This document shows positions 53,318-63,068 of a stretch of DNA of 64,000 nucleotides, piece by piece. The notes beneath the pieces were generated by a model. That model searched no databases, had not been told where the DNA came from, and saw nothing but the letters and a program-made list of their open reading frames with translations. Numbering within the stretch: the stretch's first letter is position 1; every line of letters starts with the position of its first letter. The stretch comes from Desulfatirhabdium butyrativorans DSM 18734 (GTDB lineage: Bacteria > Desulfobacterota > Desulfobacteria > Desulfobacterales > Desulfatirhabdiaceae). Location: contig NZ_AUCU01000015.1 of NCBI RefSeq assembly GCF_000429925.1, forward strand, positions 62,001-126,000, read 5' to 3'. A program made the position numbers and the translations under genes.

Positions 53318-54688
53318 ATGAAGAAAATCAGCGTATTTTGGGCGATCCTGGCGCTTGTTATGGCCGTCGGGCTTGCCGGGCAGGCGGCTGCCGTGGATGT
53401 GGCCATACACGGCGATTTCAACAACCGGTTCAATCTCTACACCAACCAGTCCCAGATGTACAAGGGAGGTGAAACGGAAACCAAACAACCGGTTCGAAGC
53501 GATGACAACAGCGCCTTCTGGGGCGATATCAAATATCGTTTGTGGACCGAGCTGGGCACCAACGACGGCAAGATCAAAGGCGTATACGCCATCGAACTGG
53601 GCGCCCTGCGTTTTGGACAATCCGACTACAGCAAGGGCGGCGGCGGCACCTATTCGGGTGATGGCGTCAACATCGAAACCCGGTGGGCATACACCGACTT
53701 CCAGCTTCCTTTCGTGGACAGCAAGGCCCGGGTTCAGGTTGGTTTGATTCCCTTCGATGTCAACCACTATGTATGGCAGGAAACCGTGATGGGAGCCCAG
53801 CTTCTGGGTTCGACAAACGGCTTCGATTACAAGATGGCCTGGGTGCGGGGCTATGAAGTCTTTCCGGGAGATACCAATAAAAATGCTTTCCAGGACGCCG
53901 ATGCCATCCTGTTGCGCGGAGACATCACCCCCATGGAAGGCTGGAAAACCGGTCTCTTCTTCCTGTATCAGCGCATGGACGGTTTTGACGGTATCAATGA
54001 CAAACGGTTGGCTGAATCTGCTTACGAAATCAAATATTTCGGCAAAGACGAGTACAGTCTGTACACCGTTGGTCTCGACGGCAAATACACCTCGAAGACC
54101 GGGTTCGGCAATGCCTTCCTGAACTACGATCTCATTTATCAGGGCGGCAACATCAACCAGCCCGGCGACCAGGACGTGAGCGCCTACTTCCTCCATGGCG
54201 ATCTGGGCGTCAACATCGATCGGCTCCGCTTGACCTATACCACGTGGTATGCTTCCGGCGATGACAACCCGAACGATGGGACCAAGCACAATTTCATGGC
54301 TACCGACGTCGATATCAACGACAGCATCATCTTTTTCGAGGGTGGTCTGACCGACGACAATTATTTCACGGAAAAACAGTATATCATGGACAAGGGTATG
54401 TACCTGAACAAACTGGGTGCAGACTACAAGTTCACGGACAAAACCACTGCAGGCCTGGCTGTTCTGTACCTGATGACTGCAGAAGACCTGGCCAACGGCT
54501 CCAAGAACTTGGGTACGGAAATCGATGCCTACATCAGCTACAAGCTGTTCAGCAACACGGAACTGAAGCTCAATTACGGTTACCTGTTCTCGGACGACGG
54601 TATGGATAATTTCGTCGGCGGAATCGATAAGGGTAAAGGAGCGGAAGACATCTACAGATCGACCATGTGGATTCGCTACATGTTCTGA
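53318..54688 (+). CDS. outer-membrane porin
   Basis: The 456-residue protein has a signal peptide (KKISVFWAILALVMAVGLAG, cleavage after AAA), a mature part of alternating polar and aromatic strands, and the C-terminal phenylalanine STMWIRYMF typical of outer-membrane beta barrels. It resembles the large porins of deltaproteobacteria. TAGGAGGAG before ATG 53318 and the strong terminator downstream suggest high expression. Substrate specificity is not predictable. The frame from 53180 has no ribosome binding site. Confidence 0.85.
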   Translation: MKKISVFWAILALVMAVGLAGQAAAVDVAIHGDFNNRFNLYTNQSQMYKGGETETKQPVRSDDNSAFWGDIKYRLWTELGTNDGKIKGVYAIELGALRFGQSDYSKGGGGTYSGDGVNIETRWAYTDFQLPFVDSKARVQVGLIPFDVNHYVWQETVMGAQLLGSTNGFDYKMAWVRGYEVFPGDTNKNAFQDADAILLRGDITPMEGWKTGLFFLYQRMDGFDGINDKRLAESAYEIKYFGKDEYSLYTVGLDGKYTSKTGFGNAFLNYDLIYQGGNINQPGDQDVSAYFLHGDLGVNIDRLRLTYTTWYASGDDNPNDGTKHNFMATDVDINDSIIFFEGGLTDDNYFTEKQYIMDKGMYLNKLGADYKFTDKTTAGLAVLYLMTAEDLANGSKNLGTEIDAYISYKLFSNTELKLNYGYLFSDDGMDNFVGGIDKGKGAEDIYRSTMWIRYMF

Positions 54689-54722
54689 TCTTGTGGTTCG
54701 AAAGAAGGTTGATGGCACAATC

Positions 54723-54758
54723 GAAACCGGGGCCGTGCCCCGGTTTCTCTTTTGTTTT
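54723..54758 (+). terminator. rho-independent terminator after porin gene
   Basis: GAAACCGGGGC (54723-54733) pairs perfectly with GCCCCGGTTTC (54737-54747) around CGT, followed by TCTTTTGTTTT. It is the clearest terminator in the window and sits between the porin gene and the next gene. Confidence 0.93.
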
Positions 54759-54796
54759 GTGCGGAAAAGCGTTGTTGGAAAGGGAAAGGCATTCCG

Positions 54797-56533
54797 ATGA
54801 AATTCATACGGTTCATGATGGTGATGCTGGCGTTTGCGATCCCCTGTATGGTATCGGCGGCTTCACTGCCGACTGCGGTGGAAAATGATTTCAAGCCCCT
54901 GAAAGGCATCGTGATCGGTCAGGAAGGGGATGGGTGGCTCATCGATGTCGGCCGCGACATGGGCGTTCACGAAGGGGATCTGTTCAGCGCGGTCGATTCC
55001 GGAAAAGCAATCGTCCATCCGCAAACCGGCGAGAAACTGGGAAGCATGCAGCAGATTACCGGATTGCTGCAGGTCATCTGGGTGCAGCCGCGTTTTTCCC
55101 AGGTTCGCCGGATCAGCGGTGCCGGGGCCTTGTCGACAGGCGCCGAAGTGCGGCGTTTCGAAGGGTTGACGGCATTATTCATGGATGAGAGCGGGACGGG
55201 CGAGCAGCTTTTTATCACCCTTCGCGACAGCCTGAGCCAGTTGCGCTGGCTGGGATACTGCAAAGCCTCTGGTGGGCATGCCGCGTCAGGCGATGCCGCT
55301 CAGCTCTCCTTCGTCTGGAATTCACAGGGGCTCAAAGTGCTGGGTCTCGATCAGCAGCCCCTGCGGCTTTATACGGCAGCCGGATATTCCGGCGAGATTC
55401 AGCGCCAGGCGCCGGCGCAGCCGAGCGCCGGTGGGCTTGCTCCTGCACCCGTTGGCCCTGCGGCGCCAGCCGGCGTTCAGGCGCCCGCGCCGGTTCCTGC
55501 AGCGGCATCCGCTCCTGCCGATTACAAAGACCTGGGGCAGTTGCCCGTTCGATCCCACATGGCCGTTTTTGTACGGCAGGGAAACCGCCTGTTGCTGGCC
55601 TCAAGCGATGGCGACAGCTGGCAGATCCTCGAAATGGGCGCAGCCCCGAAGGTGATCGCCAAGAGCCCGGATGTGATCATGGGGAAGGTGATCGGGCTGC
55701 ACTGGTGGCAACCGGAAGCCAAAGGGCCGCTGTATCTGGCGGTTACGATGCAGACGGACGAAAACGCTTCGGGTGATCTCAACGGAAGCAAACGGCTGGA
55801 AACCACCCTGTACCGTTTGATCCAGGATCAGCCGCAGATTGTGCGATCCGAGGTCGCCAACATGGTGGGCAGTTTCGATCTCGATGGCGATGGACGCCCC
55901 GAAACCCTGCTTGGCCAGGATCTGGATCGGGACATCACTTTCGGCGCCCGGTTCCGGCAATATCGGCCATCCGGAGATGGTGTGACCTCGGCCAAAGCCG
56001 ATATTCCGTTGCCGCTTGGATTTCCCGTTATCAGTGGGACCTTGTGCCGCCTGGGTGGATCGGACGGCCTGAGCGCTGCCTGGATCAAGAACCGGACCCT
56101 CTTTATCCAGCGCAAGGGGAAATCCCCCTCCGAAGTTTCGGGCGATATGGGCGGATCGATGGTCGCCTTCTCTTATGACGTCAACCCCGATGCGGCCAAC
56201 CGGTTGTTCAAGACGGTCCCGGTCGAAGTCGCTCCCATCTGCGCCGACATCAATGGCGATGGCAAACTGCAGATGATTGCTACCGGATCCGATATCAGCC
56301 TGCTGCAATTACTGGGGGTGATGCCGGACATCAAGAAGAGCTGGCTCGTGGGCGTATCCGATACTGGTTCGAAATTCCGCCACCAGAAGATCGGGCCCGA
56401 GATCGACGATGCAGCCATCTGCGGGCTGACTTGGGATCAAAACCGCCTGCTGCTGGTTGTGACGTATAGAGACAAAGAAAGCGGCAGCCATCTGATGATG
56501 CTGGAAAACCCCAAAATGACGGGCAGGAAATGA
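54797..56533 (+). CDS. secreted VCBS/FG-GAP-like repeat protein
   Basis: The 578-residue protein has a signal peptide (MKFIRFMMVMLAFAIPCMVSA), a GxDVG-like domain (about 30-120), a Pro/Ala-rich linker (about 195-250) and a beta-propeller-like C-terminus. The C-terminus contains two calcium-type loops, FDLDGDGRPETLLG and ADINGDGKLQMIATG. Such repeats make integrin-like propellers. It is probably periplasmic or outer-membrane linked. No enzyme motif is visible. GGGAAAGG precedes ATG 54797. Its last codons are part of a 65-bp direct repeat. Confidence 0.7.
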   Translation: MKFIRFMMVMLAFAIPCMVSAASLPTAVENDFKPLKGIVIGQEGDGWLIDVGRDMGVHEGDLFSAVDSGKAIVHPQTGEKLGSMQQITGLLQVIWVQPRFSQVRRISGAGALSTGAEVRRFEGLTALFMDESGTGEQLFITLRDSLSQLRWLGYCKASGGHAASGDAAQLSFVWNSQGLKVLGLDQQPLRLYTAAGYSGEIQRQAPAQPSAGGLAPAPVGPAAPAGVQAPAPVPAAASAPADYKDLGQLPVRSHMAVFVRQGNRLLLASSDGDSWQILEMGAAPKVIAKSPDVIMGKVIGLHWWQPEAKGPLYLAVTMQTDENASGDLNGSKRLETTLYRLIQDQPQIVRSEVANMVGSFDLDGDGRPETLLGQDLDRDITFGARFRQYRPSGDGVTSAKADIPLPLGFPVISGTLCRLGGSDGLSAAWIKNRTLFIQRKGKSPSEVSGDMGGSMVAFSYDVNPDAANRLFKTVPVEVAPICADINGDGKLQMIATGSDISLLQLLGVMPDIKKSWLVGVSDTGSKFRHQKIGPEIDDAAICGLTWDQNRLLLVVTYRDKESGSHLMMLENPKMTGRK

Positions 56534-56658
56534 TCGGGATTTTGAATACAAAGGCTGATTCCCGGGTGTTGATGGCCTGATCCCGCCCAACGCACGGGCA
56601 GGAAATGATCGGGATTTTGAATACAAAGGCTGATTCCCGGGTGTTGATGGCCTGATCC
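56519..56658 (+). repeat. perfect 65-bp direct repeat
   Basis: The 65 bases at 56519-56583 occur again without change at 56594-56658 (period 75, 10-base separator). The first copy includes the last codons and stop of the preceding gene (TGRK, stop). Confidence 0.95.
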
Positions 56659-56688
56659 GGGAATGTATTTTTGGAAATGTCATTCTTC

Positions 56689-56730
56689 AGGCACCAATGG
56701 GCAGAGGGCCAATGCCTCTTGGTGCCTTTT
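56689..56730 (+). terminator. terminator-like hairpin
   Basis: AGGCACCAA (56689-56697) pairs with TTGGTGCCT (56719-56727) around a 21-base loop, followed by TTTTCCCC. It follows the VCBS-like gene and its repeat. Confidence 0.55.
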
Positions 56731-56936
56731 CCCCTCTGCCCCTTTCCCTTTTTCCCCGAACGATTACTCACATAGCTGATGATGGGTTTTGCCATTCGAT
56801 CATCATCCCGGTCACAGTGTAGAGGTACTGCATGGGCATCAAACCCGTTCGAATGATCGACTGGATCCGCAGACTGTGTTGGCGGTTTTTAACCCAACTT
56901 CATGGTCGTTACACAAAAGTATACGGATATTATATA

Positions 56937-56985
56937 GTGCCTGCCCCCAGGCAGCACTGTATTGAGATAGGTTTCCGTTCAGACA
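56937..56985 (+). repeat. short repeat family A copy
   Basis: GTGCCTGCCCCCAGGCAGCAC is followed by ATAGGTTTCCGTTCAG. It is a compressed copy missing the left ACGGAAA part. It is 110 bp before the MetE/UROD-like gene. Confidence 0.55.
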
Positions 56986-57094
56986 TTACCTATGCATTGC
57001 ATATTGCATTCGATTGGAGTGGCGCCATCCAAGCGATCACCGACACGACTGCCACAAGGAAAATCACTTTCATTTTTTCCACCGAGGGAACGAC

Positions 57095-58126
57095 ATGCCC
57101 ATTCCAGGAAATCTGTTGACGACAGCCATGGCCGTCATGCCTCACACCGATCCGGAGCGCGCCATCCAAACCGCCCTGAGTCTCGATATTCCCTTCTGGC
57201 CCCAGCTTCCGAAATTCGACTATACCGAGGACATGTATGTCCAGGCATCCGAGCATTTTCCCGGAATTGTACTCGACATGACGGCTAAAACGCTTCGATT
57301 CTCCATGGACAAGTTTCTGGCGGAATTCGAAGAAACCATGGCGCATTTCGATGATCCGGCGTATTTCGACATCAGTCCGGCCTATTCCGCCGTTTATCAC
57401 CGGTTTCTGGCCATGGACCACAGCAAGCGCAAGGCCATCCGCGGGCAACTCGAAGGCCCGGTCAGCTTCGGTTTCAACATTCAGGATCAGGACGGCCGGC
57501 CCATTCTCTTCGATGACACCGTTCGGCCGTTCATGTTCGAGTTCATGGCCAAGCGGGTGAATGTTCAACTGGAAAGGCTCAAGGCCCTCAATCCCAACGC
57601 CTTCATGTTCATTGACGAGCCCGGCCTGCAGTTTCTCTTCAGCGCGATGAGCGGCTATTCGGATCGGGCGGCGAAGGATGACGTGGGGGCATTTCTCGAT
57701 CGGATTGAGCGACCTCGCGGGATTCATCTGTGCGGAAATCCGGATTGGGATTTTCTGCTGCAGCTCGATATGGACATTCTTTCACTCGACGTGTACACCA
57801 ATGGCGAGGTGTTCGGTTCGTATTCGGGATCGATCCGGAAATTTCTGGATCGCGGCGGTGTCCTCGTCTGGGGAATCGTACCCACCAACATGGAACCCTT
57901 TTCGAAGGAAAGCATGGACACGCTTGAGGCGCGGTTGATCGCGATATGGGACATGCTCGCGAAAAAGGGGATCGATCGGGAATGGCTGCTTTCCAGAAGC
58001 CTGTTGTCACCTGCAACCTGCTGCCTGGTCAATCCGGATGGAGAGCGCACCGTGGAAGAGGCGTTCGCTATGATCCGGACGCTTTCGGCAAGGCTCCGGG
58101 AACACTATGCCCTGGATGGGGATTGA
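57095..58126 (+). CDS. UROD/MetE-like methyltransferase-family protein
   Basis: The 343-residue barrel protein starts MPIPGNLLTTAMAVMPHTDPE and has the UROD/cobalamin-independent methionine synthase fold marks QLEGPVSFGF, FMFIDEPGL and IHLCGNPDWDFLL. The His and Cys of GIHLCGN together with Cys in SPATCCLVNPDG form a likely zinc site for thiol activation. Similar proteins move methyl groups to or from corrinoids. A methyl-transfer role in C1 or sulfur metabolism is possible; the substrate is unknown. The 3' end overlaps the convergent SGNH gene. Confidence 0.8.
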   Translation: MPIPGNLLTTAMAVMPHTDPERAIQTALSLDIPFWPQLPKFDYTEDMYVQASEHFPGIVLDMTAKTLRFSMDKFLAEFEETMAHFDDPAYFDISPAYSAVYHRFLAMDHSKRKAIRGQLEGPVSFGFNIQDQDGRPILFDDTVRPFMFEFMAKRVNVQLERLKALNPNAFMFIDEPGLQFLFSAMSGYSDRAAKDDVGAFLDRIERPRGIHLCGNPDWDFLLQLDMDILSLDVYTNGEVFGSYSGSIRKFLDRGGVLVWGIVPTNMEPFSKESMDTLEARLIAIWDMLAKKGIDREWLLSRSLLSPATCCLVNPDGERTVEEAFAMIRTLSARLREHYALDGD

Positions 58127-59105
58127 ACGGATCGAAGGCGGGCATGGACAAAGGCAGGCGGGCATGGGCCGATCGTTTCAGAAGCCCCGTTTTATCCAGT
58201 CCGCTCAGAATTACCTGCTCCAGAAGACCTTGGCCTATGGCGTTCAGATGGATAATGTCCATGTATGGATTCTGACTGGTGCGGAGCGCTGCTGCAAGTG
58301 CCTGGCGGTCGGATACGACCGTAACGCCATTGGCGTTTGCCCACTCGATGAATGCATTGTCCTGCTCGGAAGCCAATTCGTCTTTCTGGTAATGGAACAC
58401 CAGAAGCAGGGGGATTCCCTGTTTCCGCAGATCGGTATAAAAGTCCTCCAGGGCTTTGACGCAAATGGCTTTCAGCTTTTCCGAATCCTTGTAATACAGG
58501 GGCTGATACAGTTGAAGCCCATTGTCCTGGAGCCATCCGAACAATTTCTTGATGAAATGCGGCAGCAGAAACTGCCGACGGGTTTGCGGCTGGTTGATCG
58601 GAGAGAGGGGATCGAATGTCGGCACATCGTATATGTCATGGCTGGAAAAGACCAGAACGACAGCATCGGCGTTGAAAAGCCCGTATTCTTTTTCGTAAGC
58701 CAGGTAATTGGGAATGCCCCAGCTTGCGGCCGAAATGTTGCCGATAATCACCGGTTTCCGGAATCGTTGCGTCAAATCGATGGTGAGCAGGGATGTGGCC
58801 AGTTCACGCTGGTCGAGGACCGTTCCATTGACGACGCTGTCTCCAAAAACCAACAGCCGGATTTCGCCCGGCGGCTTGGCGTTTTCGAAATCCGGGCTTC
58901 GCATCGACCAACGATTGGTCTGGAAAATTTTGCCATCGCATACAATGTTCTGGGAGGGCTGCAGCAGATATTCGATGGTGGCATGGGGGGAATAGAGCGG
59001 ATGGCAATCCAGGCGAAAGAACCATCGGATGATGAATTCCGAGGCGATTGTCGCTCCTGCAAGAAAGCACATTGCCCATAGAATTGTTTTCGGCTTCCTG
59101 GTCAT
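58068..59105 (-). CDS. SGNH/GDSL-type hydrolase-like protein
   Basis: The 345-residue protein has one N-terminal membrane helix (TILWAMCFLAGATIASEFII), block I FGDSVVNGT, block II IGNISAASWGIPNY and the late DxxH pair in MDIIHLNAIGQ. It belongs to the SGNH hydrolase fold found in envelope polysaccharide modification. Its last 59 bases overlap the end of the convergent gene at 57095-58126. The target is unknown. Confidence 0.82.
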   Translation of the reverse strand: MTRKPKTILWAMCFLAGATIASEFIIRWFFRLDCHPLYSPHATIEYLLQPSQNIVCDGKIFQTNRWSMRSPDFENAKPPGEIRLLVFGDSVVNGTVLDQRELATSLLTIDLTQRFRKPVIIGNISAASWGIPNYLAYEKEYGLFNADAVVLVFSSHDIYDVPTFDPLSPINQPQTRRQFLLPHFIKKLFGWLQDNGLQLYQPLYYKDSEKLKAICVKALEDFYTDLRKQGIPLLLVFHYQKDELASEQDNAFIEWANANGVTVVSDRQALAAALRTSQNPYMDIIHLNAIGQGLLEQVILSGLDKTGLLKRSAHARLPLSMPAFDPFNPHPGHSVPGALPKASGS

Positions 59106-59411
59106 TGCGTATCATCGGGTTGGATGGGGAAGGGGGATTCAGATTGAATTGGCCTCCAACCCATATTCTCTCTATTATATCGCCTGAAAAATTGCAAGAG
59201 GCTTGTTATGAATGGGATCCCGCATTGCCCGGGAGGAAACAGGAGTCGATCGCCGAATGCCGGAAATGACTCGGCAGAAGGCGGAAGAACATGGCTTGGC
59301 TCCCGTTTTCATCCATGGGAGCCGATGGAAAGGGAGAGAGAATCGCCGTCAGGGGGTTGATGCATCTGTCATGGGGGGTTGGTAAAGGAACGAATTGGGG
59401 AGGGGTGTCTG

Positions 59412-61598
59412 ATGAAACGCCTTGTGATGCTGATCATGCTGGTTGCTGTCCTCTTTTCCTCTGCGCTGGTGCTGGATGCCAGGGAAGAATACGCCAGAAG
59501 GACGGCCAAAAGTTGTACTTTCTGCCATGCAGCGGAAATGGGCGGGCCGCTCAAGGATGCGGGGATCGCCTACATGCGCGGCGGATACCACTATCCCATT
59601 GCGCCTTCGGTGCTCTCGAAAGTCTCGGCATTGTCCACTCCCGGCATTCAAACCATCCGGTTTCTGATCGGCTATCTGCATTTGCTGGCTGCCGTCATCC
59701 TGGTCGGCGCCATCTTCTATATCCACATCTTTGTCGGCCCCAAGCAATTGACAACCGGCATTCCCAAGGGGGAGCGGATCCTGGGGCTGAGCTGCCTGTC
59801 CACGTTACTGATCACCGGTATCTTTCTCACCTGGTTTCGGATCGATCATTGGGGGCAATTCTTCGACAATTTCTTTGGCCGGGTGCTTTTTATCAAGATT
59901 CTCCTTTTTGCGCTGCTGCTGGGCATTGCCCTCATTGCCGTCACAATCGTGCATTCGAGACTTCGGCGTTCGGCTGCAGCGCCCCAGACAGCCGATCCGG
60001 CGGCGCTTACCCTGGAAAGTGTGGCCGTCAGGAAAGGCGGTGCGGATGGGACTTCGGCATGGATCGTTTTTGAAAACGCCGTCTTTGATGTGAGCGAGAG
60101 CCCCAAATGGAAAAACGGGCGGCATTTCGGCAAACACTCGGCCGGGGCCGACCTGACGGAGGCCATGGCTTCGGCGCCGCACGGGGCGGAGATGCTCGAG
60201 CGGGTCAAACGGGTGGGCGAGCTTCAGCAGAGCAAGCCTCAAGAGCGTCCGGTGCGCCAGGTGCACCGGGTCTTTGTGGTGATGGCCTACACGAACATGG
60301 TGCTGATCCTGGGGATTCTCTGCTGTGTGGGGCTGTGGCGATGGGGCTTTTCAACGAAATCGTCGATGGCTTCGGCCTCCCCTCAGGCCGTAGCGGGCCA
60401 AAGTTGTGTGGACTGCCATCGAACGAGAAACCCTGGACTTGTCGAAGACTGGGAGCACAGTGTCCATGCCAAGCTCGGTGTGGGATGCCTCAAATGCCAC
60501 CAGGCAGGGGAGAATCGGTCTGCCTACGTTGCCAAGGCCCATCTTGTCCAGAGCCAGGCGCCCATCGAAGCCGTGGTGAGCCCCCAGACGTGTGGTCAGT
60601 GTCATCCCAGGCAGGCGCAGGAATTCTCCGGGAGCAAGCATGCCCATACCATCGAGATCATGTGGAAAATCGATGCCTGGCTCAACCAGGGACTCAACAA
60701 CGACATCGAACGGGAAAGCGGCTGCTATGTCTGCCATGGTACGGTGGTGACCCTGGTGAACGGAAAACCGATGGATGGCACCTGGCCGAATGTAGGCATC
60801 GGCCGGATCAATCCGGACGGATCGAAGGGCTCCTGCTCGAGCTGTCACACCCGGCACCGGTTTTCGGTTGCCGAAGCCCGCAAACCCGATGCCTGCGGCC
60901 AGTGCCACCTCGGCCCCGATCATCCGCAGGCGGAAATCTATGCCGAATCCAAGCACGGCGGAATTTTCAAAACGGAAGGCAACCGCTGGAACTGGACGCC
61001 GGACGATGGGCATTGGATGGCGGGAAGGGATTATCGGGCGCCGACCTGCGCCGCCTGCCATATCTCTCCGGCACCCGGTGTGGCATCCAGCCATGACGTG
61101 ACGCAGCGGCTTTCCTGGGAAACCCAGGCACCGCTGACTGTCCGGCCCTCCGATTTCAAGCCGTTTCCGGCCCAAACCGACTGGCAGGCGGAGCGCCGCA
61201 AAATGGAGACGGTCTGCATGCAATGCCATTCGGAGCAATGGACAAGGGAACATTTTACCCGCTTCGACCGGGTCGTTTCCCTGTATAACGAGACCTATTT
61301 CCTGCCTGCCCAGACGGTGATGCGCTATCTCTACGAAAGAGGACTGCTCACGGAATCGGTGATGTTCGATGAGCCGATCGAGTGGGAATATTACGAGCTG
61401 TGGCACCATGAAGGCAGAAGAGCCCGGATGGGGACGGCCATGATGGCGCCGGACTATGCCTGGTGGCATGGTTTTTATGAGCTCAAGCACCGGTATGCCG
61501 CTTTGACGAAAGAAGCCCGGACCATCGCCGAAACCGGGCACAGCCCCCGATACGATGTGTTTCCGGGGAAGATGGAATCGGATGTTCCAAAACCTTGA
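59412..61598 (+). CDS. membrane HAO-like octaheme cytochrome fused to CopD-like and cytochrome b5-like modules
   Basis: The 728-residue protein begins with a signal helix and one c-heme motif (CTFCH, residue 35). It then has three membrane helices (about 70-170) like CopD/DUF families, a cytochrome b5-type domain ([30 protein letters not shown]; about 200-265), another helix (about 285-305) and an octaheme C-terminus. CxxCH motifs lie near 332, 359, 394, 437, 475, 495, 546 and 602, and the tail ([30 protein letters not shown]) is that of hydroxylamine oxidoreductase family enzymes. It may reduce nitrite or oxidise hydroxylamine with quinone exchange. GGGGAGGGG precedes ATG 59412. Confidence 0.85.
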   Translation: MKRLVMLIMLVAVLFSSALVLDAREEYARRTAKSCTFCHAAEMGGPLKDAGIAYMRGGYHYPIAPSVLSKVSALSTPGIQTIRFLIGYLHLLAAVILVGAIFYIHIFVGPKQLTTGIPKGERILGLSCLSTLLITGIFLTWFRIDHWGQFFDNFFGRVLFIKILLFALLLGIALIAVTIVHSRLRRSAAAPQTADPAALTLESVAVRKGGADGTSAWIVFENAVFDVSESPKWKNGRHFGKHSAGADLTEAMASAPHGAEMLERVKRVGELQQSKPQERPVRQVHRVFVVMAYTNMVLILGILCCVGLWRWGFSTKSSMASASPQAVAGQSCVDCHRTRNPGLVEDWEHSVHAKLGVGCLKCHQAGENRSAYVAKAHLVQSQAPIEAVVSPQTCGQCHPRQAQEFSGSKHAHTIEIMWKIDAWLNQGLNNDIERESGCYVCHGTVVTLVNGKPMDGTWPNVGIGRINPDGSKGSCSSCHTRHRFSVAEARKPDACGQCHLGPDHPQAEIYAESKHGGIFKTEGNRWNWTPDDGHWMAGRDYRAPTCAACHISPAPGVASSHDVTQRLSWETQAPLTVRPSDFKPFPAQTDWQAERRKMETVCMQCHSEQWTREHFTRFDRVVSLYNETYFLPAQTVMRYLYERGLLTESVMFDEPIEWEYYELWHHEGRRARMGTAMMAPDYAWWHGFYELKHRYAALTKEARTIAETGHSPRYDVFPGKMESDVPKP

Positions 61599-61617
61599 TC
61601 CTGTGGAGCATGTATCG

Positions 61618-63039
61618 ATGGAACCATGCACGGCAAACGGGTGCGGAGATCTTCAGGGGATACCTGCCGAGCTGCTGCAGGCCCTGCTCGACAATTCTTA
61701 CGAAAGCCTCATCCTGGTCGATGCAGAGGGGATCGTGCGTTACATGAGCCCGGCCAACGACGGCATCTATCCCGTTCCCGTCAGGGAGGCCATCGGCCGC
61801 CACATTTCGGAAGTCAGCCCGAACACCCGGTTGCCGCGGGTCATTGAAACCGGTAAGGCCGAAATCGGCAGGGGCCTGATGATTCAAGGGAAGCCGCGGG
61901 TGATTGCCCGTATCCCCCTGGTCTCCAACGGCCGCATCGTCGGAGCTGCCGGAAAGCTGATGTTCATGAATCCGGAGAAGCTCAAGGAGCTCTACGAGCG
62001 GATCGACACCCTGAAGCACCGCCTCGATTTCTATCGGGAGGAATTTCAGCAGGTATACGGCTATCGCTATTCGGTGGAAAACCTCATCGGCGATTCTCCC
62101 GTTTTTCAGCAGGCCAAATCGCTGGCCGTGCAGGCTGCGGCATCCAACGCGCCCGTCCTCATCGTCGGGGAATCCGGCACCGGAAAGGAGCTCTTCGCAC
62201 ATGCCATCCATCAGATCAGCCGGCGCCGCAGTCACCATTTCGTCCGGGTCAATTGCGCCGCCATTCCGGCCGATCTGCTCGAATCCGAGCTTTTCGGCTA
62301 CGAGCCGGGGTCCTTTACCGGAGCGCACAAGCATGGGAAACCGGGAAAATTCGAACTGGCTCATCAGGGAACGATTTTCCTCGACGAAATCGGGGACATG
62401 CCGCCCATGATGCAGGTGAAGCTCATGCGGGTCCTGCAGGAGAAGGAGGTGGAGCGGATCGGCGGCAAACCCAAAGCGATCGATTTCCGGGTCATCAGCG
62501 CCACCAACCGGGATCTCGAGGCGATGATCCGGGAGAAAAGCTTCCGGCTGGACCTCTTCTACCGCCTGAACGTCATCGTGATCCGCCTTCCGGCGCTGCG
62601 GGAGATGAAAGAGGATATCCCGCTGATTTTCAACCATTTCATCGATCAGTTGTGCCGGGAAAGCAGACGCAAACCGATCGGGGTTTCGGCAGAGGTGATG
62701 GAAGCGCTCGAGCGCTACGACTGGCCCGGAAACGTGCGCGAGCTGCGCAACCTCGCCGAGCGGGTCATGATCGTATGTGCGGGAGACCGGATCGATCTCG
62801 ATCACCTGCCCATGCCGCTTCGTGCCCGATTTCAGGCAGCGGAATGCTTCCCGGATTCGGCCGATCCCGATCCGGATGCCAAAGGCCGCGGGCTGAAAGC
62901 CCAGCTCGAGGCGGCCGAGCGTCGTGCTGTCATCGATGCCCTTCGGGCCTCCGGCGGAAACCGCACCCTTGCAGCCCGGCAGCTCGGCATCCACCGGACC
63001 GGCCTGTATCAGAAAATGCAGAAATACGGGGTTCGATAG
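61618..63039 (+). CDS. sigma-54-dependent transcriptional activator with PAS domain
   Basis: The 473-residue protein has a PAS domain (about 15-115: [21 protein letters not shown]), a sigma-54 AAA+ domain with [15 protein letters not shown], the loop GSFTGAHK (usual GAFTGA) and [19 protein letters not shown], and a FIS-type helix-turn-helix ([22 protein letters not shown]). It is 19 bp after the HAO-like gene and likely controls it. ATG 61618 follows GGAG; an ATG at 61582 overlaps the upstream gene. Confidence 0.92.
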   Translation: MEPCTANGCGDLQGIPAELLQALLDNSYESLILVDAEGIVRYMSPANDGIYPVPVREAIGRHISEVSPNTRLPRVIETGKAEIGRGLMIQGKPRVIARIPLVSNGRIVGAAGKLMFMNPEKLKELYERIDTLKHRLDFYREEFQQVYGYRYSVENLIGDSPVFQQAKSLAVQAAASNAPVLIVGESGTGKELFAHAIHQISRRRSHHFVRVNCAAIPADLLESELFGYEPGSFTGAHKHGKPGKFELAHQGTIFLDEIGDMPPMMQVKLMRVLQEKEVERIGGKPKAIDFRVISATNRDLEAMIREKSFRLDLFYRLNVIVIRLPALREMKEDIPLIFNHFIDQLCRESRRKPIGVSAEVMEALERYDWPGNVRELRNLAERVMIVCAGDRIDLDHLPMPLRARFQAAECFPDSADPDPDAKGRGLKAQLEAAERRAVIDALRASGGNRTLAARQLGIHRTGLYQKMQKYGVR

Positions 63040-63068
63040 TTCATCGCTTGCGCAATGACGAAACCCGA

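Noticed and set aside
59120-59411. Sigma-54 promoter upstream of the HAO-like gene
   Set aside because: I looked for TTGGCAC-N5-TTGC spacing; TTGGCTCCCGTTTTCA lacks the -12 GC and TGGGATCCCGCATTGC has the wrong spacing.
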